Assembly: GCA_020746835.1 (NCBI GenBank) | Contig: JAGPNK010000002.1 | Coordinates: 124,001 to 188,000, forward strand | Direction of reading: 5' to 3' | DNA from: Stachybotrys elegans | Taxonomy: Eukaryota; Ascomycota; Sordariomycetes; Hypocreales; Stachybotryaceae | Length of the DNA: 64,000 nt | In this document: one piece after another, positions 23,723 to 34,400 of the stretch | How the letters are laid out: each line of letters opens with the position of its first letter | How positions within the stretch are numbered: the first letter of the stretch is position 1 | Translations under genes and position numbers: made by a program | The notes under the pieces: model-generated | Seen by the model: only the letters and a program-made list of their open reading frames with translations | What the model was told of the DNA's origin: nothing | Database searches by the model: none

Positions 23723-25895
23723 ATGGCTACTTCCAAGATCTTCTATTCTCTGGCCCGCATTCTTCTTACATTCGGAGCTGCATTTGGCAATGTTCTTGGT
23801 CATGAGACGAACAATGCAACCAATCCAGGTCCAACTGCTTCCTCCCTAATAAGTTTGGCTATCGATGCCTTGGGAGGTCGAGATGCTTTAAGCAATCTAA
23901 GGGGCGTGATTTACGAGTCTGATGAGTGAGTTACTCGTTATGAGTGAACAGGAAGCGGCATCTAAGTGTGATTTAGTCTCGTCCGCGCTCGCTCCTTGTC
24001 GCAGAACTACAATCTGTTTGAGACAGACAGACACATGTATAGCAGCGGCTCACAGAACGTTTCGTTCCATTTTGGTGAAGAGAATTTCTCTCAGAGACTC
24101 GATCGCAGCTTTGTCTCTTCCGGTACGAGCTTCTCTTTAAATCAACTGGTGCACTAACCACATATCAACCGATAACTGATAAGTCTCCAAGATTACTTTC
24201 TCTTTGTTAGGCGGGAAATTGCCTCCAGGAATATGTCCATGGTAGTGCAGGGAGGTGCTGATGGATTTGTTTGCCTCATCAAAGGGAACAATATGGCTCT
24301 CTTTCCTCCTGAACAGACTTACGGGTACATGGACTGTAAGTGTCCGCCTTCTTTTGTACACACAACGCGATACATCAACTAATTGCCACGAAGCTGTCAT
24401 GACCGATTATCTACAGTTGCAGGCCCTCAAGCTCTCGCCGAAGCTATTGTTCGAGGTATGAGGACCGAAGAAGAAAAAAGCCGTAAGATAAAGATGTCAT
24501 TCTTCTCACAAATTTCGCATCGCAGTTCGAGAAACACAGTCCAGTCGCCGATACTCTCACATTCCGAAAGAAGTTGTATCCTGCAGGTAAATCACGGGAT
24601 GGTTCTTTTAATGGCAGTGAACTGACAGGACTTCCTACCAGTACACGACAATCGACTAAACCTTACGATTGCTCTAGACCCAGAGAGCTTTCTTCCGTTC
24701 ATCGTCCGTTCTTTTGAAGACCATCCAATCAGAGGGTTGACCTTCAAGGACTTGCAGCTTTATGACTATACAGAGGTAGAGGGAATTAAATTTCCTCGAC
24801 AGCAAAAGATGCTCTATGATGATTCTACCATCGAAGAAACCGTTGTGTCTCGCATACGCGTCAATCCCGCCTTTGATGCAGAGTTCTTTCAGGGATTGGA
24901 TCCGAACGCGACTACCACGGTTCCATCCCCTCCTGAGCAAGCCCCTGATTACGGCCACGCGCTTCTCGGGGAATTCTGGTCCAATACTATTTGGACGGGT
25001 CCATACCAAGGTACTTTTGATGGCATCAATGCTTCCACACCTGCAGCAGATCTCCCGGGAGCTCATCATCTTGCTTTTGCTGGCTCAACTATCTCACAAC
25101 TTGTCCTTGAGTTTGAAGAATCTGTTCTTGTTTTCGAGGCTCCTCATCATCAATCGGATCTTGTAATTCAATGGGTAGAGACCCACATTGGGAAGCCCAT
25201 CACGCATCTTTGGGTCAGTTTACCTATTCTACTACTATGGTCCGAGCTCGCTAACGACGGCGTTGTTCAACAGCCCTCTCATCACCACCATGATCATAAT
25301 CTCGATGTGGCGAAGTTTGTGGAAATTGGGGCGTCTGTCATTGTTCCTGAAATGGCAGCGTCCTTTTGGGCTCAGATTCCTGGCATCGACCTTATCACGT
25401 TCACGTAAGTGGCTGCAGACTTGACGCAGGGAAGGAAAACACTAACCACATGAATAGGGAAGACAAACCTTACATTCATTCCGACAGCAAGTTGCAGGCG
25501 CGGTTTCTCTGGCGACCCGAGAATCCGCATTCTGCTGATTGGACATATGCAATGGTAACATCGACGTGCCCAAGTTCAAACTCTAGCATGCTTGCATACA
25601 CGGCCGATATTGTCAGCACCGGGTTCGAGTTCACGACCTACCTTGCCGAGAATTGGTTGCTCCAGGCAATGGATGATGGGTTAAGCAAGAATACCATGTG
25701 AGTTAAGGTTCCCTTCCATCAACATAGTCTGTGTTTAGGGTTTTTTTAACCATGTTGTGCGCCGTTGTTTGTAGTGTCATCCCGGCTCATGGCGTGCCAT
25801 ATCCCCTCTCTGATGTTTACGAGCCATTGGGCTCCCCTTATCCAGATTTCACCGCCATGAGCTTCGTAACAGGTGGGGAAATATGCCTCCAGTGA
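23723..25895 (+). CDS. Secreted metallo-beta-lactamase-fold hydrolase
   Basis: Nine exons give about 543 residues: 23723-23905, 24005-24122, 24192-24335, 24394-24455, 24526-24586, 24642-25213, 25274-25404, 25458-25697 and 25775-25895. All joins after the first are in phase and well supported. The N terminus (KIFYSLARILLTFGAAFG) looks like a signal peptide. The metal-binding motif is SHHHHDHN (HxHxDH), and a later His lies in VIPAHGVPYP; both fit the metallo-beta-lactamase fold. Fungal members of this secreted family are uncharacterised as far as I know, and the substrate is unknown. The first junction is doubtful: an in-frame splice needs a weak GTGATT donor at 23906, while the stronger GTGAGT donor at 23927 would shift the frame. 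The gene may therefore be damaged at its 5' end. It lies 698 bp downstream of the dioxygenase on the same strand. Confidence 0.75.
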
Positions 25896-26617
25896 TGGGA
25901 TCTCGACGTAGGGCAAGGGAGAACGTTTGATCGGCGACGCACCATCACGCCTAGGTAATACAGTACAATCTCAATACTAAGTGCCCTGCTAGAAATTCAT
26001 TGTGAAAAACGAGAAGGAGGAAACTTCGCTTGTTCACTTTATGGAAAACTCAATTTTGTTCTTCGTTGTTGAACTAGGCCATGGGTAGAATACAGGGGGT
26101 TCTCCAACATCACCAAAACTGCAGCCTGCTCCGCTTTTAATGAATCGTGCTTTCAGACCAACTTTAGTTATTTGTGACAGTGGTAGGCCCTACCACGATG
26201 GCGGGGGGTGATATGATGCGCGAAAAAGTGGTTAAGATCTTTTTATCCGTGTAGACAAAGGGGTCGACCATTTTCGCAGGTGCAAGAGCTAGACAGCAAT
26301 GGGCATCTTAACAGCCGATTTACGTGTGCCCAGAATAACATGTCAATGTCTTCGCAAGACTGATATGGATTTTGCGTCAGGGTCATCAACAATTTGTGGA
26401 ATGTGGATGGAATGTTTCTGTGTTTAGGTCGAAAAACACGGGAGGGTTAACCAAAGCAACCTGTGTTTCTGTCGCCCTCACATTAAACCTCCAGTTACGT
26501 TTGTTGACAGACTGTTGATGAGTATAGGGTAGGCTAGCGAAAATGGAAAAAGTTGGGCAAAGGCTCTTGCCAAGAGGAAGCAAATCGTGATGATATCTAA
26601 TCTATTACACATCCTAG
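25896..26617. other. Intergenic region between convergent genes, nothing recognised
   Basis: These 720 bp separate the 3' ends of the metallo-hydrolase (+) and the aminotransferase (-). The short minus-strand frames at 26386-26681 overlap or adjoin the aminotransferase 3' end in other frames and show no family features. Confidence 0.5.
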
Positions 26618-27748
26618 CTATTCCCGCAGAGCCTTGGAAATACCGGCTAGGCCTTGCTCTAGCTCTTCCCATGTAGGCCAACCGTAGCCAAGTCTGAAGA
26701 AACTGTCATCCCTCTCAAACCAACCACCTCGCCCGATGTAGACCCCATGCCGTTGGAGCAGTCTTTCATAGAAAGACGATATACCCCCAGCTGGCTGCTT
26801 TTTTATTTTGACAAAGCACATAACGCCAGCGTCAGGTTTTACCCAGTCGAGCCACTCGCTTTCCTCGGCGATCCACCTCTCGACTCTGTCTCTTCGCTTC
26901 TGCATGTTGGCAATTGTTGCAGGAAGCAGTTCTGCCCTACGAGCCAGGATCCTTTCAGCGCAGTACTCGTCAAGAACGCTGCCGCTAATACTGATCTGTT
27001 CCTTGGCAGCGAGAAATTTTTCCTGGAGGCGGGCATCTGTGTTGACCAGCCACCCAATTCGGATCCCAGGCACTCCATAGGCCTTCGACATTGAACCGAC
27101 GCTGATGACATGGCTACCGAGTCCAGCCGCGGAAGGGATGATGTCGTCCTCACCAGCTCTCTGGGATGGGTACCTGAGCTCAGAATATGTCTCATCCACA
27201 AGCAGGTAGCAGCCGTTATCGCGGGCGAGGCTTGCGAGGGACCGCACTTCGGCGGCGGTACAGGTGGTTCCGGTTGGATTGTTAGGGGAGCAAATGCTTA
27301 TCAGCTTGGTGACTCCCGGACGAATGCTGGCCGCCACGAGGTCGAGGGGCAAGCGGTATTGCGATTCAAAATCCAGGTCTATGACAGTGATGTCGCATCC
27401 GACGGAGCGCGGGATCTCGAGGTTGGTGGCATAGTTGGGACGCGTAACTATTACATGGTCTTGGGGGCCAAGAATAGCGCTCTTCACGATGAAGAGCGAC
27501 GTGGAAGCGCCAGCAGTGACGAGGACATCGTCTGCACAGATCGCCCCCCCGGCAGCTTGGGCAACAACAGAGCGGATGCCGTGACTGCCCTTGTGCTCGG
27601 TGTACGTCAGGACCATGTCGGGGGGAATGGTAATATTTAACGACTCGAGAGTCTGGTCTGAGATGGCGCTCTCAGAGAGGTTGCATTTGATGACTGAACC
27701 AACCTCCTCTGGCGCCTCCTTCTCAATGGCCATACGTTGGTAATTCAT
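26618..27748 (-). CDS. PLP-dependent aminotransferase, class I/II (fold type I)
   Basis: A single exon of 376 residues. Fold-type-I landmarks are all present: SPNNPTG at about 154-160, VDETY at 184-188, and the Schiff-base lysine in SMSKAYGVPGIRIGW (Lys222). The C-terminal arginine that binds the substrate carboxylate is probably the one in FFRLGYG. The protein is short for a canonical aspartate or aromatic aminotransferase (usually about 400) and resembles the group that includes capreomycidine-synthase-like and kynurenine-aminotransferase-like enzymes; the exact substrate cannot be read. It sits next to the P450 and NRPS genes, so supply of a keto acid or of an unusual amino acid for the peptide is the likely role (inference). 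It lacks introns, unlike most genes here. Confidence 0.88.
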   Translation of the reverse strand: MNYQRMAIEKEAPEEVGSVIKCNLSESAISDQTLESLNITIPPDMVLTYTEHKGSHGIRSVVAQAAGGAICADDVLVTAGASTSLFIVKSAILGPQDHVIVTRPNYATNLEIPRSVGCDITVIDLDFESQYRLPLDLVAASIRPGVTKLISICSPNNPTGTTCTAAEVRSLASLARDNGCYLLVDETYSELRYPSQRAGEDDIIPSAAGLGSHVISVGSMSKAYGVPGIRIGWLVNTDARLQEKFLAAKEQISISGSVLDEYCAERILARRAELLPATIANMQKRRDRVERWIAEESEWLDWVKPDAGVMCFVKIKKQPAGGISSFYERLLQRHGVYIGRGGWFERDDSFFRLGYGWPTWEELEQGLAGISKALRE

Positions 27749-28435
27749 TATTGCTTCTCAAGTGGAATACAAGCAGGGATTGGTGATGATGATGATGGTA
27801 GTAAGACTCAACGCCAGTGAATCTCTTTGCGGACGCGAGTTTTGAGGGGCGATGGGTGCATGCAGCGGAAACCTGTATTTGAACATATTTCTTACGGATG
27901 GCGCTAGAGTAAATGGGGTTACATGAGTCAAATGCGTGGTCTTGACAGTGGGACCCGTGTTGTGTCCAAGCCTTAGTTGACGGAAGCTAAAGCTGAGAAG
28001 TGCCGAGTTCCCACCAGAGAATTATGCCCAATGTAGAGCTTGAGTGTTTAACTTGATACCCGAAATGTCATGTCCCACGTCATCATCGATCTGCCGACAG
28101 GACTGACTTGGAGGTGGCGGTACAGCTCCAGTGACCAGCTGGGAAACACATTCCTGTTACGTGTTCAACAAACCCAAATGCAGGGGGAGAACCACTAGCT
28201 GGGGTAATCCGCAGTTCAGCTGAGAGGGGAGCTGATGGCGTCTTGGTCATTTACAGAGCTAGCAAGGTGGTTGACGAATTGACGAATCAGCCGCAGAGCA
28301 TACGCATGCACCGTAAATCACTGACAGGGACTCCACAGTTGACGTCGGGATTGATTGCCCAAACAAACGTAGTTACACACCCATGCTGTCATTGTTCCTG
28401 GCTAGCCAACTAGTGAAGTCGCCTAGTTGTACTCC
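27749..28435. other. Intergenic region upstream of the aminotransferase, no gene seen
   Basis: These 690 bp lie between the aminotransferase start and the P450 stop codon, both on the minus strand, and so contain the aminotransferase promoter. A short GATGATGATGATGG run lies close to its start codon. No coding frame is credible. Confidence 0.5.
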
Positions 28436-29995
28436 TCAACATTTCTCGGCCACTCGCTGGAAGCGAATCTCGCACTTCAGAGCGCTAGGCACGGCATCGT
28501 GGGTGCTGCACTGCCGCATTGACTCCGCTGTCGTCGAGGCTTCCATGACACTCTTGTGCTGCTGATACAGGCTGGCGATGAGCACCTTAATCTCCAAAGT
28601 AGCAAGGGCCTTGCCTAGGCATATCCTCCCACCGTGGCCGAACGGAATCAGCTGGGCCTCGCGCGCCTTTAGCGTGTCAGGGTCCGCATTGAGCCATCTC
28701 TCTGGCATGAATCGATCAGGATCCGGAAACAGGACCTCATCTCGATGAAGAGCCGGCACGGATGTCGTAACTATCGTGTCCTCTGGTAGATGAAAGTCGG
28801 AAATAACACTGCCTCCCTGTGGTACGACACGCTCAGCTCGTCCGCTGGATGCCGGATGAAGCCGGTAGACCTCACGTAGACAGGCTTCCAGTGCTGGGAC
28901 GCGGCTGTCAATGTCCGTAAATGACAATGAACCATCTTCTTGCACTGGCAACAGGGCTAACTCCTTGCGTATATTGTCCTGCCACAGCGGCGCAGCCGTC
29001 AACCTCCACAGGAGATACGTTGCTGTAACCGCTACCGTGGCCTCGGCCGCATTAATATTATCGAGAATCTCGGCCGCCACGTAATCTCGGTTTAGGGGCG
29101 CGTTTTCTGTACCGGTGTGGTCGTGGTGAAGGAGGTGACGCAGAAGTGAATGAGAATCGAGTAGGCGCTTGCCGTCCATGGCCGCGGAAATCCGGTCCTT
29201 GCACCACGAGGCGAGGTCGTCGTCTGCCACCAGATAGCTTCTTTTTGAGCTCAGCCACTGGTATGCGCGAGAAAAGGCAGCGTATGCTCTCGGATGGCGG
29301 ATGCGAAATGGACCAACAAACTGTTGCTGCTTGAGGCGGGCGAAGATCTGGCGCTCTACGCAAGGGGACTCGATGGATTGCGAGGCAAAGTCAGGTCCGA
29401 GCGTGAGGAAAGTGATGATGTCGATGGCATACCAGTCAGTCAAACCATAGACATCAACTGGCTGGTCGTGTTGAATCTGCCGCACTACAGCCTCGGCTCG
29501 GTCCTTGACGTAATGCTCGATTTCCGGGAGTTTGTATATAGTCGATGGCTGATAGAAGCTCGATATGAATCTCCTCTTCTGTCGGTGCTCTTCATACTCC
29601 TTTGTTGCAAAGACGGAACGCATGCCATAGCCCTTGAAGTGATCGAAATAGTTGCTTTTGGCCCACCGAAACGTGGTACCATAAATCTTTCTGGTGCCAT
29701 CCAGTGTAGCCACCGAGACTTCGTTCGGGCCTATGCAAACAACAGGACCGTACTTTCGGTGCCAATCGAGGATCTTGTCGTTGCGATGTGATGTCAGATC
29801 GTAGAAGCCCAAATACCATCCCGTCCACTTCGAAAGGAACGGTCCAGGAATGTGACGGAGTCGGCAGTTGGCATAGGAAAGGAGTAATCCAAAAGCGAAA
29901 AAAAAGAGTAGAAGCCCGAATATTAGGGGCTTCGCGTCATGCCCCTGTGGAAGGGAACAATGTTCCCATAACAATGTTTTGATCGCTAGCAGCAT
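28436..29995 (-). CDS. Cytochrome P450 monooxygenase
   Basis: A single exon of 519 residues if translation starts at 29995 (MLLAIKTLLW). That start gives a standard P450 with an N-terminal membrane anchor (PLIFGLLLFFFAFGLLL at about 23-39) and a following proline hinge (RHIPGPFLSKW). Class landmarks: I-helix segment NINAAEATVAVTA, ExxR helix EACLREVYRLHP, PERW motif FMPERW, and heme ligand FGHGGRICLG (Cys about 459). The I-helix has Ala-Ala-Glu-Ala-Thr where many P450s have Ala-Gly-x-Asp-Thr. The open frame continues upstream for a further 200 codons to 30601, but that part has no anchor-like or P450-like sequence and contains a minisatellite, so I treat it as non-coding. It is divergent from the NRPS gene, and tailoring of the peptide is inferred. 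Confidence 0.88.
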   Translation of the reverse strand: MLLAIKTLLWEHCSLPQGHDAKPLIFGLLLFFFAFGLLLSYANCRLRHIPGPFLSKWTGWYLGFYDLTSHRNDKILDWHRKYGPVVCIGPNEVSVATLDGTRKIYGTTFRWAKSNYFDHFKGYGMRSVFATKEYEEHRQKRRFISSFYQPSTIYKLPEIEHYVKDRAEAVVRQIQHDQPVDVYGLTDWYAIDIITFLTLGPDFASQSIESPCVERQIFARLKQQQFVGPFRIRHPRAYAAFSRAYQWLSSKRSYLVADDDLASWCKDRISAAMDGKRLLDSHSLLRHLLHHDHTGTENAPLNRDYVAAEILDNINAAEATVAVTATYLLWRLTAAPLWQDNIRKELALLPVQEDGSLSFTDIDSRVPALEACLREVYRLHPASSGRAERVVPQGGSVISDFHLPEDTIVTTSVPALHRDEVLFPDPDRFMPERWLNADPDTLKAREAQLIPFGHGGRICLGKALATLEIKVLIASLYQQHKSVMEASTTAESMRQCSTHDAVPSALKCEIRFQRVAEKC

Positions 29996-31400
29996 CTTCG
30001 CGTCAACGGTCTGCAAGGGCGCAGAAGCAAAGGCACAAAAGAAAGCAAAAAGGAATTGTCGAAATGGAATCGCAGTACTGAAACAGGTAGTGTCGAGACG
30101 CTTTATAGTGTACCTAGATGAGTGTACTCGGGTGTAGCCAACCGTCGATTCATGGTTCCAAGGATTTGGGGCACTCAAAATGAACAATTTAATACCATTA
30201 GTTATTTCTATGCATCTCTCATCGACGGACTCTAGTTTAGTGATGCATGTAGCTCCTACGTTTGCTGGTATAGCTCCCAGAACCCCACGACAGACGTAAA
30301 GGCGTGCATCAAACTCGTCACGGCTAGTACAGGACTGGATGACCGTATAGATGCCCCGGAATGGTTGATCTGTGGAATCACCAGCCCCCGGGGATATTGT
30401 CATATGACCAATGTTATTGCAAACGCTTGTCCCTTTAGAAGGACGCATGTGCTCACATCGGCCAGCGTCTCGGCCAGTGTCTTGGCCAGTGTCTTGGCCA
30501 GCGTCTCGACCCGTTTGGCGCGGAAGTCTCTCAGCTCCACCAAATACGTAGATGATCATCGAGGGGCATTTGCAGCAAAGTTCTAGATGGTTCTGAGGCA
30601 ATGGGTATCAGGAGAGCGTATTGGATAGGCTACTGGGTAGATCGTAGTCCCATATCACGCACTTGGCCATGATTTGCGGTGAGGCCCTACAGCCGCAGAG
30701 GTCTTCTCCGGAGTATGGAGTCAATGTGATGTAACCGGTGTTGCGGGAACTAAAAGATCTACAGCCTCGGGCAGCGGTGAACGGTGGTTGGCGGGTATCC
30801 CATCACGTCTACAGGCAGATTTGGTAAGTGCAAGTCTCGCTGGGGAGCTGAGCTTCCAGCTAGAGAGCGTACACGTAGCTAGAGGTGTCCAAGACCAATC
30901 AGAACCTAGACACCATGTAGTTCTAACTTCAGGAGAGCGCCTAGGCATCGTTAGCGTCCATTCGTCATTGCAATGTGATGAGCGACTCGAGCACTGGACC
31001 CTGGTCGGTACCAATAAAGATGCCGACGGCGGCAAATTCATGTCAGAAACTGCCGAGGTCCGTCCCGTGTAGCCGAATAGCCAGAAGAACCACTCTTCAT
31101 CGATGTGGTGAGTATGGAGCGCTTGGAAGATCAAGACTTTTAACCCCACGCCCATGACCACCAGGCACACCCCTGGCAAGGTAGGCCAAGCTGTGAGTCG
31201 AGCAGCAGGACACATCGATCAGCTCCAGCCATTTTATACATGCCTTAAAAATCTTGTCGCCGTCCTACATGCCTGTCTCTGTCTCTAGGATACATGGAAC
31301 GCAGTTACCGCCCACTCAATAAATCATTGATCACGAACACTCTACAGAGTTGTAAGCTTGATTGTTAGCTCAAGTGACACTGAAGCTACCATTACAAAAA
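29996..31400. promoter_or_regulatory. Divergent intergenic region of the P450 and NRPS genes
   Basis: About 1.4 kb separate the chosen P450 start (minus) and the NRPS ATG (plus). The P450 reading frame stays open to 30601 and other open frames exist (for example minus 31215-30721), but none shows domain features. A 12-bp minisatellite lies at 30460-30507. Both promoters of the cluster core must be here. I saw no convincing palindromic binding site for a zinc-cluster regulator. Confidence 0.45.
30460..30507 (+). repeat. 12-bp minisatellite, four units
   Basis: Four perfect-length units of GGCCAGYGTCTY follow each other: types C-C, T-T, T-T and C-C at the two variable positions. In the upstream extension of the P450 frame they read on the minus strand as a Gly/Arg/Asp/Ala/Gln/Thr-rich tetrapeptide repeat. 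Confidence 0.9.
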
Positions 31401-34400
31401 ATGAGTGAACAATCTCCAACTGCAGCCACTCTGGCGGATCATTACAGTGTCTTGGAGACTTTCCCGCCACCTCCCGGGAAAGACGACCTTTGGGAGCTGC
31501 AGACGCACGTGCTTTCCGAGAAGCACAACATTCTGTCACAATCGACAGAAGGCTACCTTTCCTCATCGGATTCGGTCTCAAGCGTTTCTGCGACATCTGA
31601 GGCCTTGGAGCGAATCTGGCAATGGAACAGCAAGGTCCCGGAAACGCTGGAGCGCTGTGTTCACCATCTATTCGAAGAGATGGTTGAAGCTCAGCCGAAT
31701 GCTCCCGCCATTTGCGCCTGGAACGGGAGTCTCACCTATACTCAGCTCAATGCCTTGGCCGCCAAGCTGGCCTGCTCGCTGCGCGGGCTTGGGGTCCGCC
31801 CAGACCTCCTGATCCCCTTATGCTTTGAGAAGTCCGTTTGGACTTCGGTGGCAATAATGGGTGTTCTCAAAGCCGGCGGAGCTTTTGTTCTTCTGGATCC
31901 AGCCCTTCCCGAACATCGATTACGGTCCATCATTGAAGAGACCAAGGCAGGGTTGATCCTTTCCTCTAGTCTCAACAGGGACCTGAGCTCGAAACTGTCT
32001 CGAAATGTTGTCATCGTCGACAGCGACCTGCAAATGGACCATTCAGAAGCCTCAGGGGTCCAACAGGCTTCTCAGGACATGAGCCCCAAGTCACTTGTAT
32101 ACGCAATCTTCACATCGGGTAGTACGGGAGTACCCAAGGGGGTAGAGATGGACCATCGCAACTTCGCCTCGGCGATTCACCACCAAAAAGACACTCTGAA
32201 CTTGGATTCTACGTCACGAGTTCTCGATGTCTCGTCATACAGTTACTCCACTTCCATCTCTAACGTCCTGATGACTCTCGCTGTCGGGGGTTGTCTGTGC
32301 GTTCCCAGTGAGGGCGACATCAGAGATAACCTACAGCAAAGCGTGGAGATCTTGAAAGCGAATACTATCTTCCTCACACCGACAGTGGCCCAGTTTCTGT
32401 CCCCTGAGCAATTGCCCAGTCTAAGGACTGTTGTCTTCGTCGGCGAACCTTTGCGGGTCAAAGATGTGAAGCGGTGGTGGGGCAATGTCCGAGTCCTCAA
32501 CCGATACGGAGCAAGCGAGTGTGCTGCTTCTATTACTGTCAATGCCAACCCTTCATGTGTGGATGACGCCATCCTCATCGGTAAGGGTCTCGGCTCGGTT
32601 ACATGGGTTGTGGACCCAGAAGACCACAACACGCTCCTTGCACCAGGATGTGTCGGAGAATTGGTTCTCGAAGGACCCACGATTTGCCGTGGGTATCTAA
32701 ACGACACCACCAGAACAGAATCTTCAATGCTCCAAGACCCAGACTGGCTCTTGGAGGGGTCGAAAGACCAGCCTGGTCGCCGTGGCAGACTCTTCAAAAC
32801 TGGTGATCTCGTGCGGTATACCGAAGACGGCAAGCTCAGCCATGTGGGAAGAAAGGATACCATGGTTAAGATCAGAGGGCAACGTGTCGAGCTTGGAGAG
32901 ATTGAGTGCCGAGTGCAGGAGTGCATGCCTGAAGTATACCAAGTTGTGGCTGAAGTCATTGTGCCCGTGGGCGACAGCACAAGCCCGGTGGTGGCGGTAT
33001 TCGCCCAGCTCGAATCGACCACCGGCCAGACATCAAATGGAACGGTCTCTGGCGTCCCAGCTCCCAGGCCAGTTCCAGACACCGTGGCCGCACAGCTGGC
33101 TCAATTCTTGCCTCGCCACATGCTACCGAAACTGCTACTGTACATGGATAAGATACCCCAGACATCCACAGGAAAGACCGACCGGAAGACGTTACGCGAG
33201 TTGGGAAACCAGCTCACTGCCCAAGAGTTAGCGGAGCTACAGACAGGACCGAGTGAATGCAAACAATCGCCTCGATCGGAAGTAGAGGCTGAGATGCAGG
33301 TGATATGGTCCAAGGTACTTGGGCTAGAAGTCAGCACGATTGGTGTCGAGGACAGTTTCTTCCACCTGGGTGGTGATTCCATCGCTGCAATGAAGGTTGT
33401 TGCAGAAGCCCGAAGACGAGGTCTGCATTTGGCTGTTGCAGACATGTTGAGATTCTCCAAGCTGAGTGAAGTGGCCAGCAGGAGTGGCATCAATACTGCT
33501 GGATTCGAAATACCACGCGCTCCCCACAGAGGCTTCTGCGAACAGTCATTTCCCCAGCAAAGCCTTTGGTTCATCCACCAAGCCGCACCAGAGCAAGCAA
33601 CATACCTGATGGCGCGGGCAGTCCGAATCCATGGGGCGCTACAACTTGGTGCACTAGAGGCAGCGTTGAATGCGTTGGAAAGTCGGCACGAGACGCTTCG
33701 AACGACTTTCGAGACTGCGAATGGGCAGAATGTCCAGCATGTCAGGCCATTTCAAGAACGGAAGCTTGGTGTGGCCGATGTAGCCTCGGAACAAGTCCTG
33801 TCGCTCAATCTGCAACGCGACCACACGACAGCCTTCGACTTGACCAAAGAACCTGGCTGGAGGGTAAAGGTGTACCGACTTGGGGATCAGCTTCATGTCT
33901 TGTCCATTGTTATGCACCACATCATTTCAGATGGCTGGTCCATCGATGTGATTCGAAAGGAACTTGACCTGTTCTACTCGGCTGCAATCAAAGGAGAAGA
34001 CCCCCTTGCTCACGTCCGGCCTTTGTCCATCCAGTACTCTGATTACGCTGCATTCCAGAGACAAAAGGACCAATCCGGGGAGACCCTCCGGCAGCTCGAG
34101 TACTGGACGACTCAGCTCACTGGAAGTCGTCCGGCAACCTTTCCTTGCGACAGGCCCCGAGGTGCTAGCTTGACTGGACGGGCTGCGTCTCAGGAATACA
34201 CGATCACTGGAAATCTGTATCACCGCCTGCAGAGTTTCTGCAAGTCTCGCAATCTTACCCCCTTCATCGCCTTGCTTTCGGCATTCAGGGCTACCCATTT
34301 TCGTCTCACCGGAGCTAATGATGCTACCATCGGCACAGTCAATGCCAACCGGGATAACTGGCAGCTTCGCGACATGATTGGGTTCTTTGCGATAGTCAAT

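Noticed and set aside
30721..31215. 164-codon minus-strand open frame upstream of the NRPS
   Set aside because: No family motif and composition typical of chance frames (many Ser, Thr, Trp and Cys); it lies in the promoter region of two divergent cluster genes.
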